Source: Natronolimnobius baerhuensis
GTDB taxonomy: Archaea > Halobacteriota > Halobacteria > Halobacteriales > Natrialbaceae
Assembly: GCF_002177135.1 (NCBI RefSeq)
Contig: NZ_MWPH01000002.1
Coordinates: 1,178,001-1,242,000, forward strand
Direction of reading: 5' to 3'
Length of the DNA: 64,000 nt
Positions 61,298-64,000 of the stretch are shown in pieces. The position numbers and the translations under genes are program-made. Position 1 is the first letter of the stretch. The number at the start of each line of letters is the position of its first letter. The notes beneath the pieces were generated by a model, which was not told the origin of the DNA, did no database searches, and worked only from the letters and a program-made list of their open reading frames with translations.

Positions 61298-62623
61298 ATG
61301 GGGGACACATACTCGAAAGAAGGGGCATTCATCGTTCGCTGTCTTCAGGCGTGGCACCGCGGGACAGCCGTTCCAGCCGACGAGAGACCGGAGACAGATT
61401 CACTCGAGTGGGACCGGGTCCTCGAGTTGACGAGACGCCATTCCGTCGGCCCGCAGGTTGCGGCGGCGCTCCGTGAGACGACGGCCGCACAGGCGCTCTC
61501 CGTGGGCACCCAGGAGGCATCGACAGCGCCACCCGAGTCGACAGATACTAAGACAGAATCGACGATAGCACCACAAACCGAGGATTCGACAGCCGTCGTA
61601 GACAGCGTTCCAGCGCATGTGTCCGAACGCCTGCGCGAGCGAAGCGCGTTCGTTGCCAGACGAAACCTCCAGCAGTTTCACGAACTCGCGTCGCTGTCGG
61701 CGACGTTTCAGGCGACGGGCATCCGCGCGATTCCCTATCGTGGGCCGGTGATGGCCCAACTCGGCTACGGCGATGTCGGCCAGCGAGAGTTCGGTGACCT
61801 AGACTTGCTCGTCGACCGCGAGGACATCCCCGTCATCAAATCGATCCTGCTCGAGCGCGGGTACGAACCGGCATACGTGCTCGACTCAACTGACGAATTA
61901 ACCGTCTCACAGGAGCGGTGTTACCGCCGTCTCGGGCGCGAGTACACGTTCAAACACACGGAGAGCGGAATCGAGGTCGAACTTCACTGGCGTGTACTCG
62001 CACGGCGGTTTCCAACCGGGTTCGACCTCGAGTCGGTGTGGGACCGACGCGAGGAACTGACCGTTGCCGGCACCTCGATGCCGGTACTATCCCCCACCGA
62101 CCGACTCTTGCTGAGTTGTGTTCATGGCACGCGCCACCGCTGGGAGCGACTCCACTGGTGGTGTGACGTCAGTCGCTGCCTCGAGAATGAGAGTCTCGAC
62201 TGGGACGCAATCGTCCGACGCGCTCGAGCGCACACCTGCGAGCGGCAACTGTTGGTCGGACTGGCGGTCGTCGACTCTCTCTTTGCAGTGGGACTTCCCG
62301 ACTGGATCGACCGTCTGATCGCAGACGAACCTGGACTCGAGGCGTTGTGTACGCACGTCCACGAGCGGTTGTTCGATGAGACGACCTACTGGTTGCTCGA
62401 TGAACGCCAGTATCAGGCGCGGACGCTAGATCGACGGCGGGACAAAGCCTCATTCTGGCTGTCGTGGCTGTTCGGCCCGAATCGCTCAGACGTCGAAGCG
62501 GTCGCGATTCCGTGGCCACTGACGCCACTGTATCGTCTCGTCCGACCGATCCGACTCGCAAGCGGCGTGTTCGACCGATTCCGAACGGAGACTCACCCGG
62601 ACACGGAGACCCAATGGTCCTGA
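61298..62623 (+). CDS. Nucleotidyltransferase-fold protein (PF14907-like)
   Basis: 441 aa. N-terminal helical part with an acidic Thr/Ser-rich insert (about 68-100). Core GIRAIPYRGPVMAQLGYGDV, QREFGDLDLLVDREDIPVIK (the DLDxL nucleotidyltransferase metal motif), TFKHTESGIEVELHWRVLAR, and LLLSCVHGTRHRWERLHWWC with DVSRCLE. This family often sits with peptide or glycan maturation genes and ABC exporters, as here. Modified substrate unknown. Confidence 0.8.
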   Translation: MGDTYSKEGAFIVRCLQAWHRGTAVPADERPETDSLEWDRVLELTRRHSVGPQVAAALRETTAAQALSVGTQEASTAPPESTDTKTESTIAPQTEDSTAVVDSVPAHVSERLRERSAFVARRNLQQFHELASLSATFQATGIRAIPYRGPVMAQLGYGDVGQREFGDLDLLVDREDIPVIKSILLERGYEPAYVLDSTDELTVSQERCYRRLGREYTFKHTESGIEVELHWRVLARRFPTGFDLESVWDRREELTVAGTSMPVLSPTDRLLLSCVHGTRHRWERLHWWCDVSRCLENESLDWDAIVRRARAHTCERQLLVGLAVVDSLFAVGLPDWIDRLIADEPGLEALCTHVHERLFDETTYWLLDERQYQARTLDRRRDKASFWLSWLFGPNRSDVEAVAIPWPLTPLYRLVRPIRLASGVFDRFRTETHPDTETQWS

Positions 62624-62624
62624 C

Positions 62625-64000
62625 ATGACCAACAGCGTGAATGCGACCGGCCGTGTCGGTGACGGCGACGATGGCAGCGACATCCCCAATACCGACGATG
62701 ACACCAGTGCAGAGACGACGACCATCGAATCGAGCGAACCAACGCTTCGCGAGAAACTCGAGGCGTTGTGGACGGTCGTCGTCTTTCGGCCAGTAACAGT
62801 TGGCGTTATTCTGGCCCTCAAAGCGGTTGCAGCGGTGTTCGAGGGCGTTGGGCTGACGTTTCTCCTGCCGATCATCGAGGTTGCACAGGACGGTGGGACG
62901 CTTCGTGAGGAGGCGACGGGACCGCTTGCGTACTTCGTCGACGGCTACGAACTGCTTGGGATTACGGCCACGTTCGAAACGCTGTTGCTCGGCCTCGCTG
63001 CAGTCATGACGCTTCGATATAGCGTGAGTTTTCTCGTTGGCTGGATACAAGCGGCGCTGACACAGCAGTATATGGCCTCGCTCAGACGGGACGCCTACGA
63101 GTCACTGCTGGCTGCAGAAGTCGGCTACCTCGATCAGGCCGACGGTGACGAGATTACCAATACGATTATCACCGAGGCTCGAACGTCAGCACGCTTGATC
63201 GGCGATATCCTCTCGGTCATCGAAAAGGGACTGTTCGCAGTCGTCTACGCGACGGTTGCACTGGTGATCTCGCCGACGTTGACCGTCCTTACGATACTCG
63301 TCCTCGGGACCGTCGTCGGAGTGAGTCGGTACGCCCTCGCACCCGGTTACGAAATCGGCGACCGAGTCGCCACAGCGAACGAACGGATCCAGTCGCTCGT
63401 CAACGCCGGGACGCGCGGGCTATACGAGGTGAAACTGTTCACCATGCAACCGACACTCACTACCGAGTACGACCGCGCACACGACCGTCTCATCGAGACG
63501 TTCGTCAGACTCGAGCGGAATCAGGTTGCGTTAAGTGCGATCACGAAACTCCTCAATGCCTTCGTGATCTTTGTGCTCGTCTATCTCGCGGTTGCTCACC
63601 TGGCGCTGTCGTTTGCCGCACTTGGAGTCTTTCTGTTTGCAATGTTCCGACTCTCGCCGCTGATTAGTGGCCTCAACAACACGCTGTACTCGATTGATGG
63701 CGCGTTGCCACATCTTGTCCGCACACAGCGACTCATCGAGGCGTTCGACCAGCACGCTGAATCCAGTGGGTCGGAACCAGCACCCACACCGACGACCACA
63801 CTCGAGATGGACGATGTCACGTTCCAGTACGATCAGGACGCCGCCGGAACAGCAGTGACCGACGTCTCACTGCGCCTCGAGCGTGGCGAAACGATTGCAC
63901 TGGCTGGTCCCTCTGGGGCCGGCAAATCGACGATTGTGTCGCTGCTGTCTGGACTGTACGAGCCGGATGCGGGGACGATTCGGGCGAACGGGACGTCGAT
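62625..64000 (+). CDS. ABC transporter with fused membrane and ATPase domains (cut by the right edge)
   Basis: 458 aa visible. Acidic N-terminal tail, then an exporter-type six-helix membrane domain (about 50-360; VTVGVILALKAVAAVFEGVG, LFAVVYATVALVISPTLTVL, LLNAFVIFVLVYLAVAHLAL), then the ATPase: LEMDDVTFQYDQDAAG and Walker A GPSGAGKST (about 428-436). The frame remains open at 64000; signature motif and Walker B are beyond. Type-I exporter of lipid-linked glycan, peptide or lipid. One nt after the nucleotidyltransferase stop. Confidence 0.9.
   Translation, partial: MTNSVNATGRVGDGDDGSDIPNTDDDTSAETTTIESSEPTLREKLEALWTVVVFRPVTVGVILALKAVAAVFEGVGLTFLLPIIEVAQDGGTLREEATGPLAYFVDGYELLGITATFETLLLGLAAVMTLRYSVSFLVGWIQAALTQQYMASLRRDAYESLLAAEVGYLDQADGDEITNTIITEARTSARLIGDILSVIEKGLFAVVYATVALVISPTLTVLTILVLGTVVGVSRYALAPGYEIGDRVATANERIQSLVNAGTRGLYEVKLFTMQPTLTTEYDRAHDRLIETFVRLERNQVALSAITKLLNAFVIFVLVYLAVAHLALSFAALGVFLFAMFRLSPLISGLNNTLYSIDGALPHLVRTQRLIEAFDQHAESSGSEPAPTPTTTLEMDDVTFQYDQDAAGTAVTDVSLRLERGETIALAGPSGAGKSTIVSLLSGLYEPDAGTIRANGTS

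Overview
The window is from a halophilic archaeon, most likely of the Natrialbales (Natrinema, Haloterrigena or Natrialba type; inferred, not proven). The main part is GC-rich with very acidic proteins, is densely sprinkled with CTCGAG, and has leaderless archaeal promoters. It encodes archaeal functions: F420 ligase CofE, a Mer-like F420 reductase, SUI1/aIF1, a KaiC-like ATPase and many haloarchaea-only DUF proteins.

Region 1 (1 to about 10.6 kb) is an AT-richer integrated virus or plasmid that continues off the left edge. It holds a pleolipovirus-like spike candidate, small membrane and zinc-finger proteins, a string of overlapping 37-42 aa genes ending in a PD-(D/E)XK-like protein, a divergent winged-helix regulator, a ribbon-helix-helix protein beside an AT-rich repeat region (possible replication or partition locus), and a tyrosine integrase. 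Directly outside the integrase is a copy of a tRNA 3' end (10614-10635), read here as attR. The intact target tRNA should lie off the left edge.

Region 2 (10.6-48 kb) is host chromosome. It has tRNA-Phe, tRNA-His and tRNA-Lys, an IS with a dead transposase and a passenger gene, NUDIX and dehydrogenase genes, hyuA-hyuB, a histidine kinase/KaiC-like pair, cofE-mer, mannonate dehydratase and a lyxose-isomerase-like cupin, a MoxR-DUF58-transglutaminase operon, aIF1, and a run of small housekeeping and DUF genes (DUF5809, DUF5810, rimI).

Region 3 (48-64 kb) is a surface-glycan locus: two GT4 and two GT2 glycosyltransferases, a large polytopic membrane protein, an FkbM methyltransferase, a Wzx-type flippase, two sugar-nucleotide epimerases, a nucleotidyltransferase-fold protein and an ABC exporter cut by the right edge. 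A kinase pseudogene inside it is truncated by a MITE-like element; a sister copy of that element provides the last codons of the histidine kinase at 28.3 kb.

The most interesting signal is a modular RNA-like unit of about 110-130 nt behind every tRNA gene seen (Phe twice, His once, Lys two or three times) and behind the inferred attR. Each complete unit has hairpin A with a constant loop (GAACAAATTCGTGA or a close variant) on changing stems, then an inverted copy of that tRNA's T arm, a small hairpin with constant loop GAACGAAGTGA or similar, and a direct copy of the tRNA 3' end. The inverted and direct arms can pair into a long hairpin, and they are tailored to the tRNA they follow.
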